In this document: in pieces, positions 45,456 through 56,655 of the stretch | How the letters are laid out: each line of letters starts with the position of its first letter | Position numbering within the stretch: position 1 is the stretch's first letter | Assembly (NCBI GenBank): GCA_030704615.1 | Contig: CM060731.1 | Span: 90,316,756 to 90,380,755, forward strand | Direction: 5' to 3' | Length of the DNA: 64,000 bases | Source: Takakia lepidozioides | Taxonomy: Eukaryota > Streptophyta > Takakiopsida > Takakiales > Takakiaceae | Program-made: the position numbers and the translations under genes | Notes under the pieces: generated by a model | Told to the model about the DNA's origin: nothing | Database searches by the model: none | The model's input: the letters and a program-made list of their open reading frames with translations, nothing else

Positions 45456-47222
45456 ATGGCGGAAAACCCGAGCGCTACAGTGTACTGCCCTCCTCACGAG
45501 CATAGAGCTTCATTTCCATGCAGAGGGGACATCTGCCGTGTGATGGAGAAATATCTGTGCGTTCGATACCACCTGAAACCGGGGTCGGTTTTTTTGGAGG
45601 AGGAAAGGAAGGACTCAAACGGCGTTGTTGTCGAGAGTATTGTTGTGCTCCACGATGATTTCGGCAATGGCAGGGAATGGCGAGTTCCACCATCGGACAA
45701 CGTCATATACAGGGCTGTTGGGGACTTCATTTGCCCACCAAATGCACCTTCTATCCTGGCGCCTTCCACGAAACAATCCGCGAATCAGAGAGTGGGTACC
45801 TCAAAGAGAGAAGTCCGCAACGAAGTAAATCCAGAGCCGAACCCATCAATGAAGACGAGCGAGAACCGGGTTGTTCACAACTTGTCCGACTCCGACGAGG
45901 TCATGGAAGTTCCGAGATCGTCCTGGAGATCAGACAAGTCCTCAATGGACGTCAGTGGACGAGGGAGTCATATTCCCAGCACGAGCACCGCAGTTCGATC
46001 CATTCTTGAAATTTTGCGAGGGCTTCACATGGAGGGACACCGCTCGGAGCTGGCCGGGCTGGACTACAGCAAGTTCGCAATTAAATCATTTACATGCCTT
46101 CCCACAGACGTCGTCGGTAATATCTTCTTTGAGTTTCCTCCTCGGACGGACTACTCGAGGGCGTCCGGAATGTTGACAGATATGGATAGAAAACATGACG
46201 GTCATCCTGGTGCGTCACCAAAACCACCAGCATGAAGATGCTCGATGGTGTGCGGGTGCGCTACGTTGTTTGTGCGGGCGCGTTGCGGTGTTTCTCCCCA
46301 ACTTGCTTCCACTTTAAATCTAGAGGTCACAGGAACGAGACCGATTGGACAGGCATAGCTCATCAACCATTTCGAGCTCAGGAGAAGGTTCCGAACTCCA
46401 CATTTAAGTGTGCGCATTGCAAAGAACCACCACACTACATGTCTGTTTGTAATGCCAAGCAGTTCTATGTGTTGCACCGTTTCCCTGACCTCACCCGAGC
46501 TTGCATACACGTTGGTTCCCATTGTCACAAATTGGCGAGGGGGAACTCGCGGGAGGCTGCCCACGAGGCAGAGCAGCTCGTTCAGGAGGAGGTTAAGTTG
46601 AGACCGGGTGCCAAACCCAAACAAATACAGCTCCAAGCCGCCCATAAGATGGCATTGGCCAGAATTATGTCGGAAGACGGCTCCGATAGAGTTCCTCTCG
46701 ATGACAAGGAAATGGAGGCATTGCTAGAGTCGGTGTCCCACGTCTGTTCACCGAATGTCCGAAACCACATTGTCTCATGCAAACAGAGAATTGGGCGTGG
46801 CTCGGATATGCACTCCATTCTGGAGGTGAACCGACAATGTGGATATGACTACATTCATGGAAGTAGGTTTCCAGGACAAGGGACTGAGGTAGATCGTTGT
46901 TTTGTATTCAAAATGTCCACGTGTGGACCTGGCAGCGGCGTCGAACTGGTCGACAGGATGACGAGTGGGGACTTGTCAAACAGTTGGGTCACGTTCGACC
47001 ATATCAAGCGAATTACAAATCACCAGTGGGTGACAATGGGTGCACATGTCTACGACACCCACTGAAGGATGCTAATGACAATTGCTATTTGTGAGATGAA
47101 AGGAGAGGACACACAATCGGAGATGCTTCTTTGGCAGGGAATAAACGAACAAATGGCCAAGGCGGGATTGCCCCCTCCCAATTTCCGTGGTTTCATGGCG
47201 GACAACGCACAAGCAAATTGGG
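45456..47222 (+). pseudogene. Mutator-like transposase, 5' half (MULE D)
   Basis: Start ATG at 45456 (MAENPSATVYCPP). Almost identical to MULE C through the zinc-binding block and DDE-type domain up to ADNAQANWA, then cut off at 47222 where PPR-derived sequence begins. It keeps CAG at the place of MULE C's TAG (QEKVPNS). Defects: a one-base deletion at about 46207 (HPGASPK for HPWCVTK) and TGA for Cys at 47062-47064. The Glu and SWIM parts are missing. Confidence 0.75.
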
Positions 47223-49033
47223 CAACCATGCACCTCTTTGCCCTTTTCCATGGCTGCAGGCTTGCACGCGCACTGCAAAGCACACAAACATGATGTGGTC
47301 GAGCTTCACCCCTTCCCCCATCATCTGCTTTCAGGTCTCCGAAGCCCCATCCCGCGCTCCTACTCTACACACCCTGCAAGCATCGCATTCCACGACACCA
47401 CATCTCATTCAGCCATAGTGTTGAATACTCCCTTGGCATCCTCAATGCTCCCACATTTGGCATACATGGCCACCAGAGCAATGTTCAGGATGACATCTGG
47501 TACAATTACAGATTTGATGATGTCACAGGGATCTCTTTGCCCTTTTCCAGGGCTGCCAGACGCACTGCAAACGCACACAAATGTTATGTGGGCGGTTTCA
47601 CCCCTTCCCCCATCATTTGCTCATAGGTCTCCAAAGCCTCTATCCCGCACCCCTGCTGTGCATACCCTGCAAACATCACAATCCACGACACCGCATCTCG
47701 TTCAGCCATAGTATTCAGAATGACAGGTAATCTGACAGGCATTCACCTTTTTGCATTCACCTTTTTGCCTCGGTTGTCCCACCATTGACTGGGGTCAGAA
47801 AAGTATTCATTCCACAGCTTCTCCTCATCTCTGTTACCTCTTTTAGGATACTTTCCTGTTGTCAATTGGGAGTATCATGTCAAAGTCACTCCAAACTATC
47901 AAAGATTCACTCAACCAACTAACTTGCAGAATTCAATATGGATATTTAGGGCCGATTCTGATAAGAGGGAAAAACAGGGTGAAATGTGTTGAAGAAGGTG
48001 CCTTCATTAGCAACGCTTGATTTTATCAATTGTGCCGCTACTGCTGCAGCTTCCACTTGACCATCTATCCATGCAAGTTTCTTGTAGGTAATCATAGGTA
48101 ATCTGGAAAACGGCTCCTAGCAAATCACCTTCATCTTCCCAGACAATCTTCTCAGCTCAGCATGGATTTCCTTATTTCTGGGATGCAACTTGTCATCTAC
48201 AACGAAGGTGTGCACCCTGTTGCAAACCTCAATGCAGCAGCGACCTGGCTCCTTTTCAACCCCTCTGACCTTCATCATTCTTCTCACCTTTACAGTATCA
48301 ACCCACCTGCCAACTACAGCATAGATGTTTGATAGCAACATAAGTCGTGGCATCCTGTTCATTCCACTTGAGGATAGATGTTGCCGCACGTTCAGGTCCA
48401 CTGCCTCATCCAGTTGTCCCGCACGTCCAAGAAGGTCCACCATGCAGCCAAAGTGCTATACTGTCGGAGTGACACCATGATCTTGAATCAAGGAATTGAA
48501 GTAGCGTCTTCCTTCATTCAGAAGGCCAGTGTGGCTGCATGCAGAGAGAACACAAACTGCTTCAAGCCGTTCTTTTGCATTCCTTCAAATAGTTGCAGGA
48601 CCTCCCTATGACAACCATGCTGTGCATATCCTGCGATCATTGCATTCCACGACACCACATCTCATTCAGCCATATTGTCGAACACTCCCTTTGCATCCTC
48701 CATGCACCCACATTTGGCATACATGTCCACCAAGGCAGTGTTCAGGATCACATTTGGTACAATTCCAGCTCTGACGATGTCGACATGCATCTCTTCACCC
48801 TTTTCCAGGGCTGCCAGGCTTGCACACGCACTGCAAACGCACACAAACGTGATGTGGTCGGGCTTCACCCCGTCGCACATCATTTGCTCATAGGTCTCCA
48901 AAGCCTCCATCCCACGTCCCTGCTGTGCATACCCTGCAAGCACCGCACTCCACGACACCACACCTCGTTCAACCATAGTGTCGAACACTCCCTTTGACTT
49001 TGTAAATGAAGATAGGTCCCTTTGATGGGGCAT
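47223..49033 (-). pseudogene. PLS-class PPR pseudogene with E/E+ end
   Basis: Minus-strand pieces of an organelle RNA-binding pentatricopeptide protein. 48662-49033 reads MVERGVVSWSAVLAGYAQQG, GVKPDHITFVCVCSACASLA and ALVDMYAKCGCMEDAKGVF, diagnostic PPR repeats. 48117-48443 reads MVDLLGRAGQLDEAV, KEPGRCCIEVCNRVHTFVV, which is the E/E+ region after the last repeats. 47223-47711 has further repeat units in broken frames. Stops and frameshifts throughout, and repeat units are out of normal order (units downstream of the E region), so it is scrambled. Family role is organelle RNA editing or stability; this copy is dead. Its 3' end is the likely source of the fragments in the composite elements. 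Confidence 0.75.
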
Positions 49034-49351
49034 GGATTGAAGTGGTTTCGCAGTCCTACTTGTTGTTTCCTCCTCACCATGTCCATCTTCTGCTTTGGGG
49101 CGGGGTCTAGGGCTGGCAAGGTTTTAGCAACCAGTGTCATGACTCTCTCTCTCCTCCTCTTTGTTCTGCCCAATCTGGGTGCAGGGTCTATGGCCACAAG
49201 GCTATCATGAGTACTTTCTCCCTCACACACACCTTAATATTGTCTGTCTCATTCCAGGAGTTTTGGGGTGCAATTCATTACACTGCAAAACAAAGTCTAA
49301 TGCATCAAAATGCAATTGCAAATATCCATATGGTGGATTCCCTTTGCCCCA
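49034..49351. other. Flank between PPR pseudogene and MULE E
   Basis: 49235-49351 is the 3' flank of MULE E (matches 28262-28370 inverted, including 'gatggggcaaagggaatcc'). 49034-49234 shows nothing recognisable. Confidence 0.5.
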
Positions 49352-52294
49352 TCAATGATTTCTGGAATCCCGGCGGAGGAGTTTGTGTAGCTCGTTCACG
49401 CTCAACGGTGGTGCATGAATAAAGTCATCAATAGTCAAGTTCATCCTCAACCTCTTCATGTAAATGTAATACAGATGCTTGCACGGATAATACTTTGACC
49501 CCTTCTTTGCTTCCATCAATGAGAAGTCCGTACAATTGCAAGTCGGCTCCACTCCAATCGCAATTGTGTATACGTCGTCGCGTACAGCTGAGCCGGCCGT
49601 TGCCATCCGATAAACACGCCCAAGGCCGGGTGGGGGTACATCCACGGAGCTCTGAATAGTGCAAGCCATCCCAAGAGCATTGGCAATGCGAGTCTCATTT
49701 AACTTGTTGGGAGGGTGTCGTCTCTTCACTCTTCCGAATCGCATTGTGGGATGTGCAGAATTGTCCAATCCGTCTCTACTAGACCGAGCAGTCTGCAATG
49801 GCTGGGTCTGAGGAACTGGAAACGACTGGGCCATCTCCTTCCAAGTGTTGGCCTCTTTGAAGCAATGGCGTGTCCCGAAGGCCCTCTTGCAAGGCTGCCG
49901 CCCATTTGCGAGGATTCTTCGATCTGGAGGCAGTCCGCATCAACATTTCCTGCCTGTCCGGCCCCAAGCCCCACTGTTTCCCTTTCAAGAACTTGTTGTA
50001 CCTGCATTGCTGCATAATTGACCTCACAATGTCCTCCGTTGTGGCAGTGAGGATGTCCACCAGATGCGCCGCAGAGGAGGCACGCCAGGAAGAATGTACT
50101 GATTCGGCCATGTTTATTGTCGGCATGTCGGTGTCGGAGTCCAGACACATTTCCTGCACATGCACATGTTGAGGTTACAAACAAGTTACAAATAATGAGT
50201 AACATAATATTCAACGGGACGCAAATTCGTCCAACTCACCTTCCGCATATAGTCGCCAAACTGGAGAAAACGATAATGCCACCATGCTAGCCAACTGACC
50301 ATTGCTCCCTTGTCTAATTTCTTTACAGCACCTGACGTTGTCCACCAAGCCCGTATACATGCAAACTGTGTCTCTGCATCATCCAAGGTGGGAGCACGCT
50401 TCCACGCAAGACACATAGAATGGTGCTCCTCTTTGAAATCTGGCGCCACGAGCCGGGTTGTGTACTGCGACAAACTTTGCAGAAAATGGAACCCACAAGA
50501 TCTCTCCTTGCCTTCCATCGGAACATTGGGGTCTTCCCCGTACACCCTTCGGATGGCAGCCCAATTTGCTAGTGCGTTGTCCGCCATGAAACCACGGAAA
50601 TTGGAAGGGGGCAATCCCGCCCTGGCCATCCGTTCGTTTATTCCCTGCCAAAGAAGCATCTCCGATTGTGTGTCCTCTCCTTTCATCTCACAAATAGCAA
50701 TTGTCATTAGCATCCTGCAGTGGGTGTCGTAGACATGTGCAGCCATTGTCACCCACTAGTGATTTGTAATTCGCTTGATATGGTCGAACATGACCCAACT
50801 GTCTGACAAGTCCCCACTCGTCATCCGGTCAACCAGTTTGACGCCGCTGCCAGGCCCACACGTGGACATTTTGAATACAAAACAACGATCTACCTCAGTC
50901 CCTTGTCCAGGAAACCTACTTCCATGAATGTAGTCATATCCACATCGTCGCTTCACTTCCAGAATGGAGTGCATATCCGAGCCACGCCCAATTTTATGTT
51001 TTGCAGGAGACAATGTGGTTTCGGACATTCGGTGAACAGACGTGAGACACTGACTCCAGCAATGCCTCCATTTCCTTCTCATCGAGAGGAACTCTATCGG
51101 AGCCGTCTTCCAACATAATTCTGGCCAATGCCATCTTATGGGCGGCCTGCAGCTGTATCTGTTTGGGTTTGGCACCAGGTCTCAACTTAACCTCCTCCTG
51201 AACGAGCTGCTCTGCCTCGTGGGCAGCCTCCCGCGAGTTCCCCCTCGCCAATTTGTGACAATGGGAACCAACATGTATGCAAGCTCGTGTGAGGTCAGGG
51301 AAACGGTGCAACACATAGAACTGCTTGGCATTACAAACAGACATGCAATGTGATGGTTCTTTGCAATGCGCACACTTAAATGTGGAGTTTGAAACCTTCT
51401 CCTGAGCTCGAAATGGTTGATGAGCTGTGCCTGTCCAATCCGTCTCGTTCTTGTGACCTCTGGATTTAAAGTGGAAGCAAGTTGGGGAGAAACACCGCAA
51501 CGCGCCCGCACAAACAACGTAGCGCACCCGCATACCATCGAGCATCTTCATGCTGGTGGTTTTGGTGATGCACCAAGGATGACCGTCATGTCTCCTATCC
51601 ATATCTGTCAACATTCCGGACGCCCTCGAATAGTCTATTCGAGGAGGGAACTCAAATAACATATTACCGTCGACGTCTGCGGGAAGACATGTAACGGATT
51701 TAATTGCAAACTTGCTGTTGTCCAGCCCAGCCAGCTCCGAGCGGTGTTCCTCCATGTGAAGCCCTCGCAGAATTTCAAGAATGGATCGAACTACTGTGTT
51801 CGTGCTAGGAATATGACTCCCTCGTCCGCTGATGTCCATTGAGGACTTGCCTAATCTCCAGGATGATCTCGGAACTTCCATGACCTCGTCGGAGTCGGAC
51901 AGGTTGTGAACAACCCGGTTCTCGCTCGTCTTCATTGATGGGTTCGGCTCTGGATTTACTTCGTTGCGGACTTCTCTCTTTGAGGTACCCACTCTCTGAT
52001 TCGCGCATTTGGCGGGCAAATGAAGTCCCCAACAGCCTTGTATATGACGTTGTCCGATGGTGGAACTCGCCATTCCCTGCTGTCGCCGAAATCATCGTGG
52101 AGCACAACAATACTTTTGACTACAACTTTGTTTGAATCCTTCCTTTCCTCCTCAAAAAATACCGACCCCAGTTTCAGGTGGTATCGAACGCAGAGATATT
52201 TCTCCATCACCCGGCAGATCTCCCCTCTGCACGGAAATGTAGCTCTATGCTCGTGAGGAGGGCAGTACACTATAGCGCTCGGGTTTTCTGCCAT
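49352..52294 (-). pseudogene. Mutator-like transposase (MULE E)
   Basis: Start at 52294 (MAENPSAIVYCPP). N-terminal domain (shortened around 52010 relative to MULE C), Cys/His block, then at 50756-50758 a TAG where MULE C and D have CAG (ITNHQWV). Downstream: FRGFMADNALANW, CGFHFLQSL, an intron at about 50155-50240, NMAESVHSSW, then a deletion of roughly 500-600 bp after HLEGD. The SWIM finger is intact: VEPTCNCTDF and YYPCKHLYYIYM (about 49560-49450). The last codon precedes the stop at 49352. Best-preserved catalytic region plus finger of the MULE C type, but interrupted by TAG, a frameshift near 51000 and the deletion. Confidence 0.75.
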
Positions 52295-52875
52295 GGGAGA
52301 TGTGCACACAAGACTGCCAGGACGGCGTTCGGACAAGCGCCCTGGGAGAAGGGGGGATGCAGCGAGGGGAAGGAATGCATGGCCGATTTTTGCAAGCGAC
52401 GAAGCCTATTCACGAATCCGGGGAGCCCACTTTCCCAAAAATCCACTGTCAGAGAGTTATGAACCTTGTCTGCGGAATGCAGCCCGTGTCCTTTGCGCAA
52501 TAACTGCCAACGGTATTTAGTCAGAAGGTATATGACTTGTGCAGATGCGCTACGCAAACCAATCATTACGACGTCTGACAAGAAGCGTGGGGGGGCGAGC
52601 GTGCAAGCACCTTCCCCATGGACAGAGGGAACTGACAGAGGTGGCATTCCAGTGGGTCTGATTACAAGATTGAGTGCCAGACCCTGGCTGCCAAAAGTCA
52701 ACATACAACAAAATGCAACATTGCGCAAAAAGTGGAACTTTGGTTCAAATGAGACATTGTTATTAATAATGAACTGTGACAAGTATGCATGCTCTCACAA
52801 GTCGAGGGAAGCCAAAAGTATGCATGCCATCCATGCTCAGGTAAGTTGGGAATTTTTTCCCGTGTTGCACTATCC
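52295..52875. other. 5' flank of MULE E
   Basis: 52295-52540 matches the upstream flank of MULE C (24715-24955, inverted), including 'ataactgccaacggtat'. Beyond 52540 the sequence is unrelated to the element; the palindromic array is absent. No gene seen. Confidence 0.5.
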
Positions 52876-53571
52876 TCACCAAGAAGCTGGAACCTCCATT
52901 GGCCTCTCAACAAGCTCATGACTGACAGGGTGTCGGTAGGTGAAGACAATGGATGCAGCCCGTTCTGCTTTGGTGTAGTGGACAACGGTGTCATGTCCTC
53001 CGATATATGCACCATCGTAAATCGAGATCTTTGTTGTGGAGAGACTGTGTCCATAGGACTCATCCTCGTAGCTTATGAGAATGTCCCCGTACACTGTTTG
53101 CGATGGAATCCTCTCTGGCATGTACGTACACCCAATGCAATCCTCGTAGGCCCACTGGCAGCACCTCCAATGATGTAGGAAGGCCGTGTGGCTTTTGGGG
53201 ATGTTCCATGTAGGTGGATACTGCAGATCAACGATTCGCAGGCACCAAAGCCGCGCAAGCTCGTCCCCGCGAGGCTGATCGTGGAAGCTAGGAAGGTACT
53301 CAAGAGCGGACAGGTGCACCCTCCTCTGCTGAGAGTGGTTTATCCAATCCTGCAGGTATATAAAATATCCCCTGACTTGGGCGAGAAGTCCCACGGGGTG
53401 CGATGCTTGTTTGGCAGTTGCTGGGATCCCGGCACGCCATCGAGGACTACTGAAAGGGCTGCCAGGAAGCAGAGAGGGTGCACAGGGAAAGGGGAGTGTG
53501 GGGAAGATGAGGAGCTCGGAGCGAGGAAGTGTTGTTGATGTCTTGGTTTGAAATGCGTGGGTCACGAGCAA
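52876..53571 (-). CDS. Unrecognised 231-codon ORF
   Basis: The longest open frame here not explained by a known element. Start MLVTHAFQTKTSTTLPRSE at 53571. N-terminal third is Ser/Pro-rich; the rest has GYFIYLQDWINHSQ, LARLWCLRIVDLQYPPTW, YGDILISYEDESYGHSL, IYDGAYIGGHDTVVHY, reading like a folded beta-rich domain. The stop lies at 52876. No family recognised. Upstream it abuts an LTR fragment (53582), so the start may be truncated. It could be a captured host gene piece, an element's accessory gene, or chance. Confidence 0.35.
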   Translation of the reverse strand: MLVTHAFQTKTSTTLPRSELLIFPTLPFPCAPSLLPGSPFSSPRWRAGIPATAKQASHPVGLLAQVRGYFIYLQDWINHSQQRRVHLSALEYLPSFHDQPRGDELARLWCLRIVDLQYPPTWNIPKSHTAFLHHWRCCQWAYEDCIGCTYMPERIPSQTVYGDILISYEDESYGHSLSTTKISIYDGAYIGGHDTVVHYTKAERAASIVFTYRHPVSHELVERPMEVPASW

Positions 53572-53581
53572 AGGTCGGGCA

Positions 53582-54268
53582 TGTCGCGCACCTCACTTCG
53601 GTAAGCTCCCCTTCAAGTCATAGTTACTCGCTTTGATGCGCGCGCCTAACTCCCTAACTGGCCGCCGGGCCAACTCGGAGCTTTGTCTGCTCACTGGGAC
53701 ATAACGGTCCCCCTTTACTCCTCCACAAGACCCTCTCCCAATTTGGGCCTAGTGGAAATTCCCTTTGGTCGATGGCAGTCCGGAATAGCTCCCCACACCT
53801 TGGTCGCTTTCCGGCTCGCACGCTTACTCACTAGTTTTTGGTCACCAACGGGGTTGCACCGTTCTCGGGGTTACTACTCCCTATATATACTTCTGTGACT
53901 GTCCGCGGGGGTTTCGCAAACAACCATGCCATTTTATGGCGAACCACCACGAAAACCCTCAATTCCCGGTGATGAGTCATGATGAGTATTGGCCCACTCA
54001 CCACGGTCCCATTGGACCGTGATGAGTCCCAAGACTCCCCACGACTCCCACCACAAGGTCTCCGCCCCCATGGTGAGTCCTATGCCACCCCCACTAAGTC
54101 CCACTAAGTCCCACTAAGCTACCACCACCCCTCGTGGAACCACCCCCACCGCAACCCGGTGCGCGAGGCTCCACCTAGTGAGCGCCTCCGCCTCCTTGAG
54201 TGCCTTGGGCACTCAAGGGTGCTTTAGCCACCGCATCTATTGTCGCCACTGCCCCCATCACAGGGGCA
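53582..54268 (-). mobile_element. LTR fragment, Gypsy-2 family, minus orientation
   Basis: Begins TGTCGCGCACCTCACTTCGG and follows the full LTR (62488-63212, inverted) to about 54268, where it switches into ParB/MTase-gene tail sequence ('catctatacaagtgtgtc', also at 16882). The last ~30-40 bp of the LTR are lost. A TATATATA box lies at about 53882. Confidence 0.8.
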
Positions 54269-54959
54269 TCTATACAAGTGTGTCGTAACTATCATAGCCG
54301 GAATGGGCACTACTCTCCTACACCCTCCGAGGAACTTGCCCCACCTTCCTCCTCATCCCCCTCATCCCCCCATCCTCTGAGCTATGAGGTGCATCAGTTC
54401 CACTATGCCTCTCAAAAATACCGTCCTCTCCTTGGGGGACTGTCCACCTCACCTCCTGGGAATCTTCTGCCTCTTCTCCCCCATTTTCCTCAGCTGAATC
54501 CAAGACAAAATACTCGAACTCCACATTTTCTCGGATGGGGGTGGGAGGGTCGAGATGATTCCCCCAACAACGAGGCTGGACGGTCCTCAGTAACATAGTT
54601 CTATGCGCTTCCCATCGGGGGCGAGGATCCGGCTCAGGCCGCCCAAGCCAAAGGGGAGGAAACCTAGGGCGAAGCCGACCCCTCCTAGGGGTTCGGGGGG
54701 CACATGCACGTGGAGGTGGAGGTGGAGGTGGTACTGCTGGCGGAGGAGATGAAAGTGGAGGTGGTTGAGGATGTAATGTCGGAGGTGCAGCCGGGGGTAC
54801 AACGTCCGGATCAGGTACAACCGGAAGTGGATCAGGCAAAGAAACAGACGCGGGGGGGGGGGGCTGCTCGTCGTCGGCCATAACGCCTACAACACCTATG
54901 ATACCCCTCGACCCTACGCATCTCATCTACGTGCTGTTGGGGGGAACCAACTGGTCACA

Positions 54960-55370
54960 TCGGGATGGCGCCGAATTTCCGGTTTCGGTGCCAGCCACCC
55001 AAGGGACTTAGCCATTTTCGAGGCCCTGAACTGGAAATTCGGCGCCATTTTCCCAGGTTGGGGCCGAAAATGGCTAAGTCCCAAAACTGACTGGGCCCGG
55101 AAGTGAAAAATGGCGCCGAATTTCCAGTTTCGGTGCCAGACACCCCAATGACTTAGCCATTTTCGGGGCCCTGGACTGGAAATGTGGCGCCATTTTCCCA
55201 GGTTGGGGCCGAGAATGGCTAAGTCCCAGATCTGACTGGGCCTACAACTGGAAAAATGGCGCCGAATTTCCAGACTGAGTGCCAGCCACCCCCTGGACAG
55301 CCATCCCCCAGGGCCCGAATCCGGAAATTCGGCGCCATTTTTCCAAGGACTTCTTCAAAACTAATTTTCA
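54960..55370. repeat. 147-bp intronic minisatellite, about 2.5 units (copy 4a)
   Basis: 'ctgaactggaaattcggcgcc' at 55026, 'ctggactggaaatgtggcgcc' at 55171, with the inverse GGCGCCGAATTTCC cores between. Confidence 0.8.
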
Positions 55371-56655
55371 TGCGCCACATAAGGCCTCTTAAATCCTCGA
55401 AATGTAGGGACTAAGAAAGGCATCGCGTATGTACCTGTACAGAAGGCGCATTGCCGCTTTGTCCGCGTTCGGCTGGTCGGTGAACTCGTGGCTCCGGCGG
55501 GCATGGGGGTATCTCTCGAAAGAATAGGTCAGTTTTGTAGAGCAGAAAGTACCTCGTCACATAGTCGCGTAGGCTCTCTGCTTCACCAAAAATCTTCAGC
55601 TTGAACTAATGTGCTTGTGTGTCAAGCTGCTCTTGCGCATTCGTCGTCACCTATGGACATTCTCCATCAGACCGCTTTCCTCAAAAAATACAATAAATCC
55701 ATCCGATACAAGAGTAGAAGCCCCAAATGAAGCGTGGGAAAGTACCTGAAACCACCATGTCATGCGGTTCATCCACATGTCGAATGTGGGGTCGGACAGT
55801 TTGTCGGGTTTGGGGAAGCTCCACATGTCCCTTGTACTTTGGGAACCATTCTAGATTTGGAGCCACCGGGTCTGTCCAACCACCCAACATATTAGTAAGC
55901 GCCAAACACCACAAAAACGAATTGCTGCCACGACAATTTGGTTAAGAATGTATAACCTTTTCTATTGCATCCACACAGGATGTGGCTAGATGATGCAGCT
56001 TCTCCAATGTCATCGTGGGCTTCAGAGCGCGGGAGTAGTGCTTCCCCACCTCTACCAGAAAGTCAGCACCAAGGGCGGGATCAGCTATGGCCACGTACTT
56101 TACCATCCGCGACTTGTACTTTATGCAGGCCTTCGCCTCCGCAGCTTTGAGATACAATTCCAGTGCCGGGAGGGTTAGTTTTTTTTTTTCTGACTCCATG
56201 TAGAACCTCCACGCATGTGCCAAATCCTGCTGAATTTTCGTCTGTCAAGTATGTGCAGATATGATTAGAAATCCTGGTCAACACTTTTTCTGCTATTGGG
56301 GGAGGAGAGACAGATAAGCTCAACAAAACAGTCAGGAGCTTTACCCGAAATATGTAGTCCACCATGGCGTCCATGCTCAGCCTATACCAGGTTCTATCTG
56401 CCTTTGCCTCCGACTTGTGCAGCAGGTCGGCACTGAGCGAATTGGCAAACTCTTGGACCCCCTGCTTCCCGACATCCTTCACTCGGAAGAGCATATGGGA
56501 CAAGTTGGTGGCAATGAAGGCATTCTCAGTCACCCTGCAATGCCACATTTCCATTAAACAATACAGAAATGAAAATTTGCAACAAATATGACGATTGGCA
56601 ATGAAATGACTGTTTCAAATTCAAAGTTCCAAAGCAAGAGGCATTGTAACTTACG

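Larger units (their letters stand above)
37434..47222. mobile_element. Composite element, copy 3 (both ends lost)
   Basis: Same layout as copy 2: minus ParB/MTase-like gene, divergent palindromic intergenic region, plus MULE gene. The last methyltransferase tail exon is cut off at the Gypsy-1 junction and the MULE is cut off at 47222 by PPR sequence. The segment 44590-45780 is nearly identical to 24090-25270, so copies 2 and 3 are recent duplicates or recent insertions. Confidence 0.65.

Noticed and set aside
54511-54926. Pro-rich N-terminal part of a 202-codon minus frame as a genuine gene
   Set aside because: Fused by rearrangement to the tail exon of copy 4a; low complexity and no recognisable domain.
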